Positions 1 to 11,215 of a stretch of 64,000 nt of DNA are shown piece after piece. Position 1 is the first letter of the stretch; every line of letters starts with the position of its first letter. Under the pieces are notes generated by a model, which was not told the origin of the DNA, searched no databases, and saw only the letters and a program-made list of their open reading frames with translations. The position numbers and the translations under genes were made by a program. Source of the stretch: Helianthus annuus (taxonomy: Eukaryota > Streptophyta > Magnoliopsida > Asterales > Asteraceae); the NCBI RefSeq assembly GCF_002127325.2, contig NC_035439.2, positions 140,803,901 through 140,867,900 on the forward strand, in the 5' to 3' direction.

Positions 1-110
1 ATGATGCCTAGGCCGGAGCCCACTTTTTAATTCTGATGGTTTGTAATCATTAAACAATTTACATTTCCTTCACTTTGAAAAATTTTATTTTCCTGCCCTT
101 AGAATAGTAT

Positions 111-163
111 AACAATTGAAGGTGGAGGGATCCTGCTGTATCAGGATGAAGCCTTCAATTGTT
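111..163. repeat. Perfect 12-bp hairpin with conserved loop
   Basis: Arms 111-122 (AACAATTGAAGG) and 152-163 (CCTTCAATTGTT) pair without mismatch around a 29-nt loop. Read on the minus strand the loop starts CTTCATC and ends CCCTCCA. The loop resembles those of the hairpins at 191-234, 18361-18413, 31642-31691 and 31790-31843, while the stem sequence is different in each. Confidence 0.75.
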
Positions 164-190
164 TATGTTAATATGCTTTAGAACAATTTG

Positions 191-234
191 CATTCTTGGT
201 GGATGGGTCTCGGTTTAAGATGAAGCCAAGAATG
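191..234. repeat. Perfect 9-bp hairpin with conserved loop
   Basis: Arms 191-199 (CATTCTTGG) and 226-234 (CCAAGAATG) pair perfectly around a 26-nt loop. On the minus strand the loop reads CTTCATC, then AAAC, GAG and CCCATCCA. The stem is unrelated in sequence to that of the neighbouring hairpin at 111-163. Confidence 0.75.
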
Positions 235-1326
235 TACTATTTTGAATCGTTATTATTAGACTAATCTTTTGACCTTATCTCCATGTTGCATGTTGTTTTG
301 AAAAATTTAGTCTAAGTATCCGGATCAGGATATTAGTATGATTTTGATTGTTTTTCCATTCTTGTTTCAAAGTGTTTTATAAAAATTCGGTAAAATATAA
401 CTTTTCATAAAAAATCCCACCTATTTAGATAAGGCCTTCAAACTTAGGAAAAATAGGAATCCATACCAGAAACACTTAGGTAGCAACTTCATATTTAACC
501 TTAGGACCAATTGTTATATCCCCAACACGAAATGTTTTCAACATTCGTTGCATTCAGCCCCAGCGCAGATGTCCCCTGTCTGTGCAGGATCAGCATGTTG
601 CATCAGCATATAGCCTGCTTATGTATTCCTTCACTTAGTATTTAAATTTCGTAATCTTCCATCAATAAAGAAATATGTATGAACACAATTGTAGTTTAAC
701 ATATTCTTGGGACTATCCAAACTCCCGTGTTTTGCTGGGGATAAACCCATGTTTCGTGTGCTACAGGCAGGAGTGTATAAACTCCAAGACTTAAAAAGGT
801 GAAAACCTTTAAACCTTAGAGAGTATGAAAATACCCTTCGCATGAGAGAGGGTGATCAATCCTTATATATTGTAAGGATCCAGGATATAGCCAATAATAA
901 CGAAATTTTTAGCCACTGTTACATGAACTGGTCCCACCATCTTGAACTATACCCGGATAACTTGCGCTTCAAGCGGAGTGTTTAAACCCAATTCGAGAGA
1001 AAGGTGAATACCTTTAAACCTTTGAAGGGATATAACACCCTTAAACGTGAGAGAGGGGGCGAATCCTCTAGTCTTTCGATTTATCTTGAGCAAATATCCT
1101 GGAGTGTTATCCTGAAATGTATCCCTACAAAACACCTTCAAACTAAGGTGAGAGTGGGTGTTAGCTTGGCTAACACCCCTCCGATGCTTAAGTCAGTACA
1201 AGGTTTCAAAAAAGAATAATAAATGAAACAAATTAAACATATTTAAATAAGGTAGAGTTCATACCATCCTGAGTTAGAATTTAAATTATAAACTCACTTG
1301 TAATAAGCTTTGAGGTGTATGGCATT

Positions 1327-4300
1327 CTAGGATCGTGGTAGCATATCCCCCTCCATTGTCTTGAGCCTATATGCTCCCTTTTCGGATTCTGATTCTATCT
1401 CATACGGTCCTTCCCATTTTGGGGCTAATTTTCCATCGGCATGATTAGTTGTATTCTGAAATGCTTTTCTCAATACCCAATCCCCAACTTGAAATCTTCT
1501 TGTCCTTGTATTTCTGTTGTAAGACTTGGCTATCCTCAGCTGGTATGTTGCCATCCTTAGTTTTGCTGCGTCTCTTGTCTCATCAACAGTATCCAACTCT
1601 TGGCATAAGGTTTCAGGATTCGAATCAGGATTTCATAGACTTGATCTAGCTATAGATATCACCATTTCAGTTGGAATCACTGCTTCTGCCCCAAATACTA
1701 ATGAGAATGTGGTCTGCCCAATAGCATTTTTTGCAATTGTTCTATCTGCCCATAGGACAAATGGTAGTTCCTAAACCCATTTTCCTTTTTTAGAACCTAA
1801 TCTCTTTTTCAGATTATTGACAATTATCTTGTTCAAGGATTCTGCCTGCCCATTAGCTTGAGGATGCACCGGTGTTGATGTTATCATCTTTATAGCCCAA
1901 CTCTTGCGAAAGTCTGTAGTCCTTTTGCTGATGAATTGAGAGCCATTTGTCACAAATTATCTCGGTCGGTATCCCGAATCTTGTTAGTATATTCCTCTTT
2001 ATGAAGGATACCACTTCTTGATCCCTGACTTGGACAAAAGCTTCTGCTTCAACCCATTTAGAGAAGTAATCTGTCACTGCCAACATAAAAACTTTTCCTC
2101 CTGAAGCCTTAGGAAGCTTTCCCACTATATCCATCCCCCAATTCATAAATGGCCAAGGCGATATAATAGGATATAATGGTTCTGCATGCTGATTCAGTAT
2201 GTTGCTATGTCTCTGACATGCATCACATTTCTGGGTATATTCCATAGCATCCTTTCTCATGGTTGGCCAATAATATCCTGTTCTTAACACTTTTGAAAAC
2301 AAAGGTCTACCCCCAGTATGGTTGCACAATCTCCTTCATGTATATCCTGGAGTACTTCTTTGGTTTCGGGATCCTCCAAGCATCTCAAGTACAAGAGATT
2401 TCTTATACAAGATATTATTTATTAAAGTAAAACGAGATACCCCGAGATACCTTCATCCTGAAAGCTCTAGGGTTCTCATCCTTTGGGATATCTCCTTCTT
2501 GTAGGTACTTAACAATTGGAGTCATCCAGGATTCAGGATACTTCTCAGGATAACCATCAACAGGATCCTGGATACTTGCTACTCGTTTATCCTGATATTT
2601 GAAATGTTCCATCGCAGGATGCAAGATATGGACTATTGGTATCCGAGTTTCTTCCGGTATCCTGACGGTAGATCCTAAGTTTGCTAGAGCATCTGCTTCA
2701 GCATTCTCTTCCCTTGGTACCTATTCAAGTGAAAATATTTTGAAATATCCTGCTAATTTTTTAACAATTTCAAGATATTCAGCTAACTTTTTGCCTTTTA
2801 CTGCATAAGATCCATTGAAATGGTTAGTAATTAACAGGGAACCAACATATACTTGTAAACACCTAATATTCATATCCTTAGTTAGTTCTAGTCCTGCTAT
2901 TAAAGCTTCATACTCGGCTTCATTATTTGTAGCAGTAAATTCACATCTAATAGCCTGGGGTAATATGTCCCCCTATGGTGATTTTTGTAGAATTCCTAAT
3001 CCTACACCTCTTATGTTGGATGCACCATCAGTATGTAGTGTCCAAAATTCTGAGCTCTCACCTAGTTGTTGTACTTCTAGATCAGCTTCTTCTTGTATAT
3101 CACTACTAAAATCAGCCACAAAGTCTGCTAAGACCTGAGACTTTATAGAATTCCTAGGTTCATACACTAAATCATAAGAACTTAGTTTCACAGACTACTT
3201 AGACATCCTACTAGACATCTCAGGTTTTCTAAGCACATTTTTAATAGGATAATTGGATTTTATCTGAATCCTATGTGTTTCAAAGTAATGCTTAAGCTTA
3301 GTCGTGCCATAACTAAAGCTAATATTAATTTTTCTAAATGAGAGTATCTAATCTCTGCATCTAATAAACTTTTACTAACATAATAGACAAGATACTGCTG
3401 ACCTTCGTGCTCTTTTACCAAGACTGCACTTACTGCATTTCCTGACACTGCAAGATATAGAGACAGGGGTTCACCATCTTAAGGCTTCATCAGTAGAGGT
3501 GCACTAGAGTGATATTGCTTTAATGCTTGTAGAGCAGCTTCATGTCTTTCTCCCCATTCAAATTTTTTGTTCTTTTTCAAGATATCATAGAATTCTTTAC
3601 ACTTTTCAGAGGATCTTGATATGAATCTATTTAATGCTGCTACCCTTCCTGTTAATCTTTGAACATCCTTCATATTGGATGGGGATTTGAGATCTAATAT
3701 AGCTCTGATCTGCTCCGGGCTTGCTTATATCACTCTTTTTGTTACCATGTATCCCAAGAACTTTCCTGCCCCCACTCCAAAGTGGCATTTGTCAGGATTC
3801 AGTTTCATATTATACTGGTCCATGATATTGAATGCACTTTCCAAGTCTTGGAGATGATTCTGTACTTTCTTAGACGTTACCACCATATCATCGATGTATA
3901 CTTCCATAGTGTCCCCCAATTTATCCTTGAACATCATACATATTGACTAACCTCTGATATGTTGCACCTACATTTTTAAAACCAAACGGCATAGCAGTAT
4001 AACAATATATACCTGTGGGTGTCATAAATGTTGTATCCTCCTGGTCCTATGGTTCCATTTGGATTTGTTGAAATCTTGAGGATGCATCCACGAAGGTCAG
4101 CATTTCGTGCCCAACAGTTGCATTCACCATGGATTCGATATGAGGCAGTGGGAATGGATTCTTCGGGCATGCTTTATTAAGGTCTGTGTAATCAACACAG
4201 ACTCTCCATTTCCCATTCTTCTTTTGGACTATCACCACATTTTCCAACCACTTAGGGAATTTGACTTCCCTTATCATCATGGATTTTAACAGCATTTCAA

Positions 4301-4607
4301 ACTCTTCTTGGATGATAGCATTCCTTTTAGGAGCGAATTGTCTTCTTTTTTGTTGAACAGGCATGAAAGATTTATCAATTCCAAGTTTATGGGTTATAAT
4401 ATCCTTTGATATACCTGTCATATCCTGGTGCTTCCAGGCAAATATAGACATCCTGCATTTTAAAAAGTTAGTAAGTTGTTTCTTAATACCCTCAAGGATA
4501 TTGACTCCTACAAGCACTGAGATATCTGGGTTATCTTCATCGAGGATAACTTTCTTAACATCCTGCTCAGAAGCTTCCACAATATCCTGTGCTTGTATCC
4601 TTAATTG
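1327..4607 (-). pseudogene. pol pseudogene of family 2 (RT, RNase H, second RNase H, integrase)
   Basis: Minus-strand fragments in order: RT start and core (4580-4047, with the VCVDYTDLNKACPK block), RT active site YIDD and thumb (3937-3725), connection (3673-3479), decayed first RNase H (3448-3260), second RNase H start with HTDGAS (near 3060), integrase zinc finger and core with [21 protein letters not shown] and PVHPQANGQAES (2329-1771), and the C-terminal KWEGPY region (1596-1327). Several stops and frameshifts separate the pieces, so no functional polyprotein is possible. The second RNase H marks the Tat lineage. The frame begins right after an in-frame UAG at 4610-4608. Confidence 0.9.
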
Positions 4608-4610
4608 CTA
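4602..4610 (-). promoter_or_regulatory. Leaky-stop context between gag-pro and pol, family 2
   Basis: On the minus strand the codons read TAG CAA TTA (4610 to 4602) and the pol frame continues in the same phase. This fits the UAG-CAR-YYA readthrough context known from tobamoviruses. The element is dead, but the motif is identical to that of the intact family-1 element, which suggests it was kept while the family was active. Confidence 0.7.
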
Positions 4611-6406
4611 TCCTTCCCAGGATTTTGCTGATGCCTTCATTGAAGAAGAGTAACACTCCTTTGCTTCCTACTGGTCACTTTCAACTTTCACTACCCCCCA
4701 CGGAGTAGGAGTCTTCACACATTGCTGATAAGTGGAGGGTATGACTTTCATGTCATGAATCCAAGGCCTGCCTAATATTATGTTGTAGCAGGATAATGAA
4801 TCCATAACACAGAAGCGTTGCAACGAGTTTACCCCTTATATATAAACAGGTAACTTTATTTCCCTGACAGTATTCTTCACTTCTCCATTGAATCCTACAA
4901 GTACAGTGGATTTTGAAGTGATCTTAGCTTCTGGGATATTCATCCTCTTCAAGGTCACCAACTGGATGATATTGACTGAGTTGCCATTATCTACCAGTAT
5001 CCTGCGGACAAAATGGTTAGCAACATATAAAGTAATTACCAACCCATCGTGATAGGGATCCTGAATATTATCCCGATCATCACTATCGAATGTTATCACT
5101 TTATCATCTGTCAGCATCGTCATTCTTGTTGGCTTATCTCCCCTTTCCGCTTTGGCTTCTTTAGCATGCATTTTGGCTGCAGAATAAGAAGTCCCACGTA
5201 TGTTGGATCCTCCAGAGATGAAGTTGATTATCTTTGCATTGGGTGGAGGAGATGCTGCTCTTTAAGGATTCTTGTCAGTATCCTAAGTCTTATTCTTTTT
5301 CCTGCCAAGGAGTTCTTTTAGATAACCTTTGCTTAGCAAGTAACTTATCTCTTTTCTCAAGGCTATACAATCCTCCATCATGTGCCCAAAATCCTCATGA
5401 AAGGCACACCACTTTGATTTGTCCTTCCAATCAGCATTGTTTGGATTCTTTCTTGGCCATCTTGCCTTGTCCCCTAATCCCTGCATGACATACATTAGCT
5501 CAGGAATATTTACTGAAAGACAATATTTTGAAAGTTCAGGATATTCTTCTCCATCCTTATCCTCAACAGCATTCACTCTTTTGTTATCATTTTTAGCATA
5601 TGGCTTGGATCGGTATGGTTTGTATGAGGATTTTGACTTCCTGTTCGTTGATTCATATGTTGAGGATGCGTTCATCCTTTCCTGCATCTTCTTGTCATCC
5701 TCGAGCCTTATGTATCTTAAGGCCCTATTTCGAGCTTCATCCAGATTCCTACAAGGATTCATTACAAGGTCTTGGTAGAATTGAGAATCCTTCTGTAACC
5801 CCATTTTGAACGCTTGTACTGCCGTGGCAACATTAAATTTCGGGATATCCAGGGATTCTCTACTAAATTTGTTAACATAATCCCTCAAGGATTCTTGTGA
5901 TCCCTGCGTTATCCTGTAAAGATCACTTGTTAGTTTCTCAAAGCTCCTGCTACAAGAAAATTGACTATTAAATAAGTTAACTAAATGAGCAAAAGATGTA
6001 ATAGAGGTGGAACGTTTAAAAGCCATTTTAAGGCCGATTCTGTTAAAGTAGAACCAAAGCCTTTGCATAAGCATGCTTCTTTGAGATCTGGTGGGATTGG
6101 ATTTATTTCCATCATTTCCCTATACTGGGCAACACGCTCTTCAGGATCCGTCGTCCCATCATAAAGCTTCATGTTGGGAGTCTGGAATCTCTTTGGGATT
6201 TCTGCATCACAAATAGGGTAAGCAAATCGGGATATCCTGTGGCTATCCTGGGATACTTCTGGTATAGGCTACACAACCCCGGGCACACTTGATATCATAT
6301 CCTTCAGTTTTTGAAGTTCTCTACTCAATGCTGATGTTACACGTGCATCCTGTGAAGATTCAAGATTGCTAGTAGCAGGAATACCGGTGTTAATAGATAT
6401 GTTACC
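4611..6406 (-). pseudogene. gag-protease pseudogene of family 2 (front part missing)
   Basis: Read from 6406 downwards: the linker before the capsid-like domain (similar to ELQKLKDMI of family 1), the MKLYDGTTDPEE capsid start (6172), capsid body (6074-5800), a lysine-rich stretch, a zinc knuckle of type C-x2-H-x4-H-x4-C (WCAFHEDFGHMMEDC, near 5400), and the protease with VDNGNSVNII (near 5000) in place of the usual D-S/T-G. A frameshift lies near 6000-6070 and stops lie around 4850 and 5285. The N-terminal low-complexity part is absent because LTR sequence joins at 6406/6407. Confidence 0.88.
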
Positions 6407-7078
6407 TGTTTTGGTCAAAAATCACACAAGGATAATGCAACCAAATCTGATTTTGTGAGGTATGATGCTTAGTTAATTGGTCAAATGTATGAACAACAAG
6501 TATATGAAATGAATGGTAAACACAAGGATTTGTACGAGGAAAAAGCCCTTGATCAATGAATGATCTCCGGCATAAAAAACCTCGGGTGATGGAAACTACC
6601 GATCACCAACTATATTAAACAAATGATGTTTACAAATCTGGATGATAACAAGCTTGGTACAAGGATCACTAGTGTGCAAAAGTGTGTAATCGCCAAGAGT
6701 TAGCAGAGAGTTCGAGAGCTGTTTGTGTATGTCGCTAATTGTTACTAAATCAAGCTTGTATCCCCATTTAAAAATAGAAGATATCTAGCCTAACTAACTA
6801 TCCGCAAATGGTGCAAGCTCCCCACGATCACCATAACGGTCGAAGAGTTCAAGCACGTGCAGAATCACTAAGCATATTCCCCTAGAATCTCGGCTGGACC
6901 AAGTCCTATTCAAATACACCTGCAAAACAAATTCAAAAATGATGGAAACAATTGTTAGTGTTAGGATAATAACAAGGATCCTGGATCCTTAGTCTTGCAA
7001 CATCTTCTGAGGATCCTTAATTCAAACTGAACCAAGGATCCGTGATCCAAGCTGCACTTGAGGATCCGTGATCCATAG
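6407..7078 (-). mobile_element. Truncated LTR of a Tat element, minus strand
   Basis: It starts with the reverse complement of the family LTR end (TGTTTTGGTCAAAAATC) and carries the conserved block with CTCGGGTGATGG and TTATACCGG-like sequence seen in all Tat LTRs here. The other LTR end (CCAGCCCTAACA in this orientation) is missing because LTR A starts at 7079. It joins the gag remnant without a primer-binding site, so it may be the edge of a separate insertion or a deletion product. Its inner half resembles family-1 LTRs more than the family-2 LTR at 34005-34742. Confidence 0.7.
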
Positions 7079-7807
7079 TGTTAGGGCTGGATTTTTATTA
7101 TAGGTGATCCTTACACGTGATCCTAACCAGTGATCCTTATTTCTTTGGCAGACAGTGATCCTCAGCAGGACTTCAGGATCAGGATCATGGGACATTATAG
7201 GATCCTCATACTAACGATCATCTTCGCTTAATGCAATGTTATTTTTGCAGGAATATCTAGCAGGATACGCTCTAAGCATCATGACCAAGGGACGCGTCTT
7301 CACAATTATGGCAAGAGCTTAATTGAAGATAGACGTTGCACAGGATATGGAAACAAGGCTTGATTTATGGGCGGCTATTTAGGCTAGATTGTCTTTTATT
7401 TCTAAAGGGGTAATGAGCTGATAATTAGTCCTTTTACCTAAAATAGGTCACCTACACTTGTATAAATACCACTCTCCATCATTTGGAAGGGGACACACGA
7501 CATACAACGCAACTCTCACACACTTAGACACTCGAAACAATAGTGATCCTTGTACTCAGCTCATTATCATCCGAAGTTGTAACCATTTTGTTCTTATATT
7601 GAAGTTTGGTGATCGGTAGTTGCTATCACCCGAGGTTTTTTATGCCGGAGATCATATATTGATCAAGGGCTTTTTCCTCGTATAAATCATTGTGTCTTTG
7701 CATATTTCTCATAAAAGTGATCCTTTACTTTTACAATTAACCAAGCATCATACCCCGTTTACATAAAGTTTGGTTACATTATCCTTGTGTGATTTTTGAC
7801 CAAAACA
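7079..7807 (+). repeat. LTR A (5' LTR of outer family-1 element)
   Basis: Begins TGTTAGGGCTGG and ends GACCAAAACA, with the TG...CA ends of LTRs. A TATA box (TATAAATACC) sits at 7461-7470, so transcription should start near 7495. It is nearly identical to LTR D (27878-28606) and clearly different from LTRs B and C. Confidence 0.93.
7461..7470 (+). promoter_or_regulatory. TATA box in LTR A
   Basis: TATAAATACC, the only good TATA box in this LTR, conserved at the equivalent place in LTRs B (10801-10810), C (20888-20897) and D (28260-28269). It should drive the genomic RNA. Confidence 0.7.
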
Positions 7808-7810
7808 GTT

Positions 7811-7828
7811 TGGCGCCCACCGTGGGGC
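7811..7828 (+). other. Primer-binding site, outer element
   Basis: TGGCGCCCACCGTGGGGC, three bases after the LTR end. The leading TGGCGCC is the complement of a tRNA 3' end GGCGCCA. I do not assign the tRNA. The same 18 bases occur at 11141-11158. Confidence 0.8.
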
Positions 7829-7884
7829 AATCGGTGCTTCATTCATAAGAAACTCTTTTGTTCGAAATCATTTCAAAGAGTTAC

Positions 7885-10419
7885 ATGGCTTCATCATTGA
7901 AGAACACGTCCACGGCGATGTCTGCAGTCACCTCATCACAGACCACTTTGCCTCCTCCACCGGCAGGATCTCAGAAAAATACTGAGAAGAGATCAACTCC
8001 CACTTTCTCTAAACCTCCATCTTCTTCTGCTATGAATTCTTCTATTCCCAGTACTAGTGATATATTTGCTTTAATTTTGCAGATGAAGGATCGTATGCAG
8101 CGGCAGGATGAGACTAATGATAGGATCCTCAGGGAAATTGGAGACCTCAAAAGACAAAAGAAAGCGGCAGAGGATCACTCCCCACTGATGCCCAAATCCT
8201 TAAGCTTCGATACTCCAATGATCACTTCCCAGCCATCAGGGATCCCGGACGTGCAAATCATAGGGGAGTCAAGAGGATCACATCTCAACTCGGCAGCAAT
8301 GACTCAGACATCAGGCTCACATTTTCAGCCAGTAGGATCCTATCCTCAGTACATGGGATCCTTCATGAATTCAGGAACCTATCCGGGGGCACAGCAGTTT
8401 CAAGGATCCTCCTTTGTTCCAGGATCATCCCAGGTTCAAGGATCCTCCTTCGTTCCCGGATCATCCCAGACACCAGGATCCTTCCAGATACCAGGATCCC
8501 TAAAAAGTTTGCAAACAGGAAGTCTAGATGTCCATCAAGGGGACTTCATTCCAATGCAGACCATTGCTTCCACTGGTCCCTCCGTTGTTCCAGAATCCCA
8601 GCGATATGGGTTCCCTAACTTGAACCCAATGGGAGGTAACACTTTAAATAATTATCCTACCACTAACCATGGATTCATGCAGGATACAGGTACCAATCAT
8701 GCTATGGCCAGGGAGTTGCAGAAGCTAAAAGATATGATCTCAAGTGTTCCAGGGGTAGTCAAGCCTATCCCAGAGATTGCAGATGGAAGCCACAAGGTAT
8801 CTCGCTTTGCACCACCAATTTGTGATGCAGAGGTACCCAAAAGGTTCCATATCCCTACCATGAAGCTGTATGATGGCACAACGGATCCAGAGGAGCATAT
8901 AGCACAATACAGGGAGAGGATGGAGATCAATCCTATCCCAGAAAAGTTGAAGGAAGCATGCCTATGTAAAGGATTTGGATCCACTCTTACTGGATCAGCT
9001 CTTAAGTGGCTGCTAAGTCTTCCCCCCTACTCTATTACTTCATTTGCTAATTTAGTTAATTTATTCAATAACCAATTCTCTTGTAGCAGAAAATTTGAAA
9101 AATTAACTAGTGATTTGTACAGGATAACTCAAAATCATAATGAATCATTAAGGGATTATATAACTAAATTTAGTAAAGAATCCTTGGACATTCCCAACTT
9201 GGATATGGCTACGGCTGTTGAAGCCTTCAAAATGGGACTGCTTAAGGATTCATTATTCTATGATGATCTTGTTATGACACCATGCAGGAATCTAGATGAA
9301 GTAAGAACTCGAGCACTCAGGTTCATCCGGCTAGAGGATGACAAGAGGATCCAGGAGAGACAAGTAGGATCCTCAAAACAGGAGAAGCAAGGATCCTCCT
9401 TCAAGAACAACAAATTCAAATCCTACCATAGAAATGAGAACAAGAATATGCATGCTGTTGACCAAGAAGAGGATGATGAAGAATATCCTCCAATCTCAGA
9501 ATATTGTTTTTCTGTTGATAATCATGAACTAATCCTTGCAATGCAGAATCTAGGTGAAAAAGCTAGGTGGCCCAGGAAGAATGATAAACCATCCGGGACT
9601 AAAGACAAATCAAAATGGTGTGCATACCATGAGGATTTCGGGCATCTAACTGAAGATTGCATAGCCTTAAGAAAAGAAATTGGATACCTGCTAAGCAAGG
9701 GGTATCTAAAAGAATTGCTGGGGAGAAAAAAGCAAAGGACCCAGGATCCTGAAAGGGTCCCCGAAAAAGCTCCAGCACCTCCGGCAAATGCACAAGTGAT
9801 CAACTTTATATCCGGAGGATCAGACATCTGTGGTACATCCTTCTCGGCGGCCAAAAGACATGCAAAAGAATCAAAAATGGACAATGGTGAAAGGCCTATT
9901 AGAACATCAAGTGTCTCAGAAGGGAAGATGATAACATTTGATGAGGATGATCGCATTAACATTCAGGATCCTCACCATGATAGTTTAGTTATCACTCTCT
10001 TTATCTCTAACCATTTTGTCCGCAGAATCCTTATTGATGGCGGGAGCTCAGTGAACATTATCCAGCTGGATGTCCTGAAGAAGATGGGAATCCCAGAATC
10101 AGACATCACACCAAGATCCTCCGTGCTTGTAGGATTCAGTGGGGAAACGAAGAAAACTCTGGGGGACATCAAACTCCCAATCTACGTGGAAGGATTACAT
10201 AATTATCAAAAATTTTGTGTTATTGACTGTTTATCTTGTTGCAACGTTATCCTTGGCAGGCCTTGGATACATGATATGAAAGCAGTCCCATCTACCTACC
10301 ATCAATGTGTGAAGCTCCCTAGCCCATGGGGAATAATCAAGATCGATAGTGATCAGCAGGAGGCTAAGGATTGTTATACCTCATCTATGAAGCCAACCTC
10401 GAAGCCAAGGGAGCAATAG
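7885..10419 (+). CDS. gag-pro: Gag-protease polyprotein, outer family-1 element (844 aa)
   Basis: Encodes the structural protein and the aspartic protease. I chose ATG 7885 (MASSLKNTS) because it is the first ATG with sequence conserved in both copies after the leader. Domains: proline/serine-rich N-terminus, predicted coiled coil at about 65-100 (ILQMKDRMQRQDETNDRILRE), a Gly/Ser/Gln-rich stretch with two 12-residue repeats (8401-8472), capsid-like gag domain from MKLYDGTTDPEEH (about residue 325) to about 490, basic region, zinc knuckle WCAYHEDFGHLTEDC (about 576-590; C-x2-H-x4-H-x4-C), and protease with LIDGGSSVNI near 716, where Asp-Gly-Gly replaces the usual Asp-Ser/Thr-Gly, as in other Tat elements. 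The frame is intact and ends at TAG 10417-10419. The inner copy is inserted exactly here, so pol is no longer downstream. Confidence 0.95.
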   Translation: MASSLKNTSTAMSAVTSSQTTLPPPPAGSQKNTEKRSTPTFSKPPSSSAMNSSIPSTSDIFALILQMKDRMQRQDETNDRILREIGDLKRQKKAAEDHSPLMPKSLSFDTPMITSQPSGIPDVQIIGESRGSHLNSAAMTQTSGSHFQPVGSYPQYMGSFMNSGTYPGAQQFQGSSFVPGSSQVQGSSFVPGSSQTPGSFQIPGSLKSLQTGSLDVHQGDFIPMQTIASTGPSVVPESQRYGFPNLNPMGGNTLNNYPTTNHGFMQDTGTNHAMARELQKLKDMISSVPGVVKPIPEIADGSHKVSRFAPPICDAEVPKRFHIPTMKLYDGTTDPEEHIAQYRERMEINPIPEKLKEACLCKGFGSTLTGSALKWLLSLPPYSITSFANLVNLFNNQFSCSRKFEKLTSDLYRITQNHNESLRDYITKFSKESLDIPNLDMATAVEAFKMGLLKDSLFYDDLVMTPCRNLDEVRTRALRFIRLEDDKRIQERQVGSSKQEKQGSSFKNNKFKSYHRNENKNMHAVDQEEDDEEYPPISEYCFSVDNHELILAMQNLGEKARWPRKNDKPSGTKDKSKWCAYHEDFGHLTEDCIALRKEIGYLLSKGYLKELLGRKKQRTQDPERVPEKAPAPPANAQVINFISGGSDICGTSFSAAKRHAKESKMDNGERPIRTSSVSEGKMITFDEDDRINIQDPHHDSLVITLFISNHFVRRILIDGGSSVNIIQLDVLKKMGIPESDITPRSSVLVGFSGETKKTLGDIKLPIYVEGLHNYQKFCVIDCLSCCNVILGRPWIHDMKAVPSTYHQCVKLPSPWGIIKIDSDQQEAKDCYTSSMKPTSKPREQ
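8401..8472 (+). repeat. Two 36-bp repeats inside gag (outer copy)
   Basis: Two consecutive 36-bp units encode variants of QGSSFVPGSSQ plus one residue. The inner copy has four units at 11732-11875. The difference of 72 bp accounts exactly for the 24-residue difference in gag length (844 against 868). Confidence 0.85.
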
Positions 10420-10420
10420 C
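10416..10420 (+). repeat. Target-site duplication of inner element, left copy (ATAGC)
   Basis: ATAGC precedes LTR B, and the same five bases follow LTR C at 21225-21229. The duplicated site overlaps the TAG that ends gag-pro. Joining the flanks across the insertion restores the gag-stop-pol junction seen intact at 13817-13828. Confidence 0.95.
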
Positions 10421-11137
10421 TGTTGGGGCTGGATTTTACTATAAATGATCCTTATACGTGATCCTGACAAGTGATCCTTGTTTCTTTGGCAGATAGTGAT
10501 CCTCAGCCAGACTTCAGGATCAGGATCATGGGACGATATGGTGATCCTTACACTAACGGTCACTTCCACTTGTTACAAAATTGTTTTGCAGGGACACCTA
10601 GCAGGATATGCCCTACACATCATGATCCAGGGACGCGTTTTCACAAATATGGCAAGAGCTAAATTGGAGATAGACGTTGTACCGGATATGGAAACTTAGC
10701 TTGATTAATGGGCAGCAATTTAGGCTAGATTATCTTTATTTCTAAAGGGGTAATGAGCTGATTAGTGGTCTATCTACCTAAAATAAGTTACCTACACATG
10801 TATAAATACCCATCTTCCTCATTCGGAAGAACACACACAGCATACGACACAACTCTCAACACTTAGACACTCAGTGATCCTTGTACTCAGCTCATTATCA
10901 TCCGAAGTTGTAACTACATTTTCATTATATTGAAATTGGTGATCGGTGGTTGCCATCACCCGAGGTTTTTTATGCCGGAGATCATACATTGATCAAGGGC
11001 TTTTTCCTCGTATAAATCATTGTGTCTTTGCATCTTTATCACAGAAGTGATCCTTTACTTTCATAGCTAACCAAGCATCATACCCCGTTTACATAAAGTT
11101 TGGTTACATTATCCTTGTGTGATTTTTGACCAAAACA
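10421..11137 (+). repeat. LTR B (5' LTR of inner element)
   Basis: Begins TGTTGGGGCTGG, ends GACCAAAACA, 717 bp. TATA box at 10801-10810. It reads identically to LTR C. It differs from LTR A at many sites, so it defines a second LTR subtype of the family. Confidence 0.95.
10801..10810 (+). promoter_or_regulatory. TATA box in LTR B
   Basis: TATAAATACC, about 380 bp into the LTR. It should direct synthesis of the sense RNA used for gag-pol translation and reverse transcription. Confidence 0.7.
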
Positions 11138-11140
11138 GTT

Positions 11141-11158
11141 TGGCGCCCACCGTGGGGC
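11141..11158 (+). other. Primer-binding site, inner element
   Basis: TGGCGCCCACCGTGGGGC, three bases after the end of LTR B and identical to that of the outer element. Confidence 0.8.
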
Positions 11159-11215
11159 AATTGGTGCTTCATTCAAAAAGAAAATCTTTTGTTCGAAATC
11201 ATTTCAAAGAGTTAC

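Larger units (their letters stand above)
1..1320 (-). repeat. 3' non-coding tract of family 2 with hairpins and duplicated blocks
   Basis: No gene is visible here. Two blocks of about 110 bp, near 740-870 and 970-1080, are diverged duplicates; both carry a run like CCTCTCTCACG, then TTTAAAGGT and a closing TTTAAACAC or TTTATACAC. The same pair recurs at 30560-30680 and 30770-30890. Two perfect hairpins lie at 111-163 and 191-234. Positions 1-40 match the sequence that lies just beyond the end of the antisense gene in the other copies, so the antisense gene of this copy should start left of the window. Confidence 0.75.
1..6406 (-). mobile_element. Degenerate Tat-lineage Ty3/gypsy element, family 2, left copy (3' side cut by window edge)
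   Basis: A minus-strand retrotransposon remnant. In its own direction it shows gag (6406 to about 5280), protease (about 5170-4836), reverse transcriptase, RNase H, second RNase H and integrase (4607 to 1327), then 3' non-coding sequence down to position 1. Peptides match the intact family-1 elements of this window domain by domain but at clearly lower identity, so I call it family 2. It is broken by many stops and frameshifts. The front part of gag, the leader and the primer-binding site are missing at 6406, where LTR sequence abuts directly. The copy at 28607-34742 shares the same 3' non-coding blocks in the opposite orientation. Confidence 0.9.

Noticed and set aside
9522..9962. 146-residue minus-strand open frame opposite gag (also 12925-13362)
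   Set aside because: It mirrors the codon pattern of the conserved gag-protease frame on the other strand and has no domain, promoter or splice logic of its own.
11126..11215. Upstream ATG of the inner gag reading frame
   Set aside because: It lies inside LTR B and the primer-binding region and is not in frame-conserved sequence in the outer copy; the ATG at 11216 is shared.
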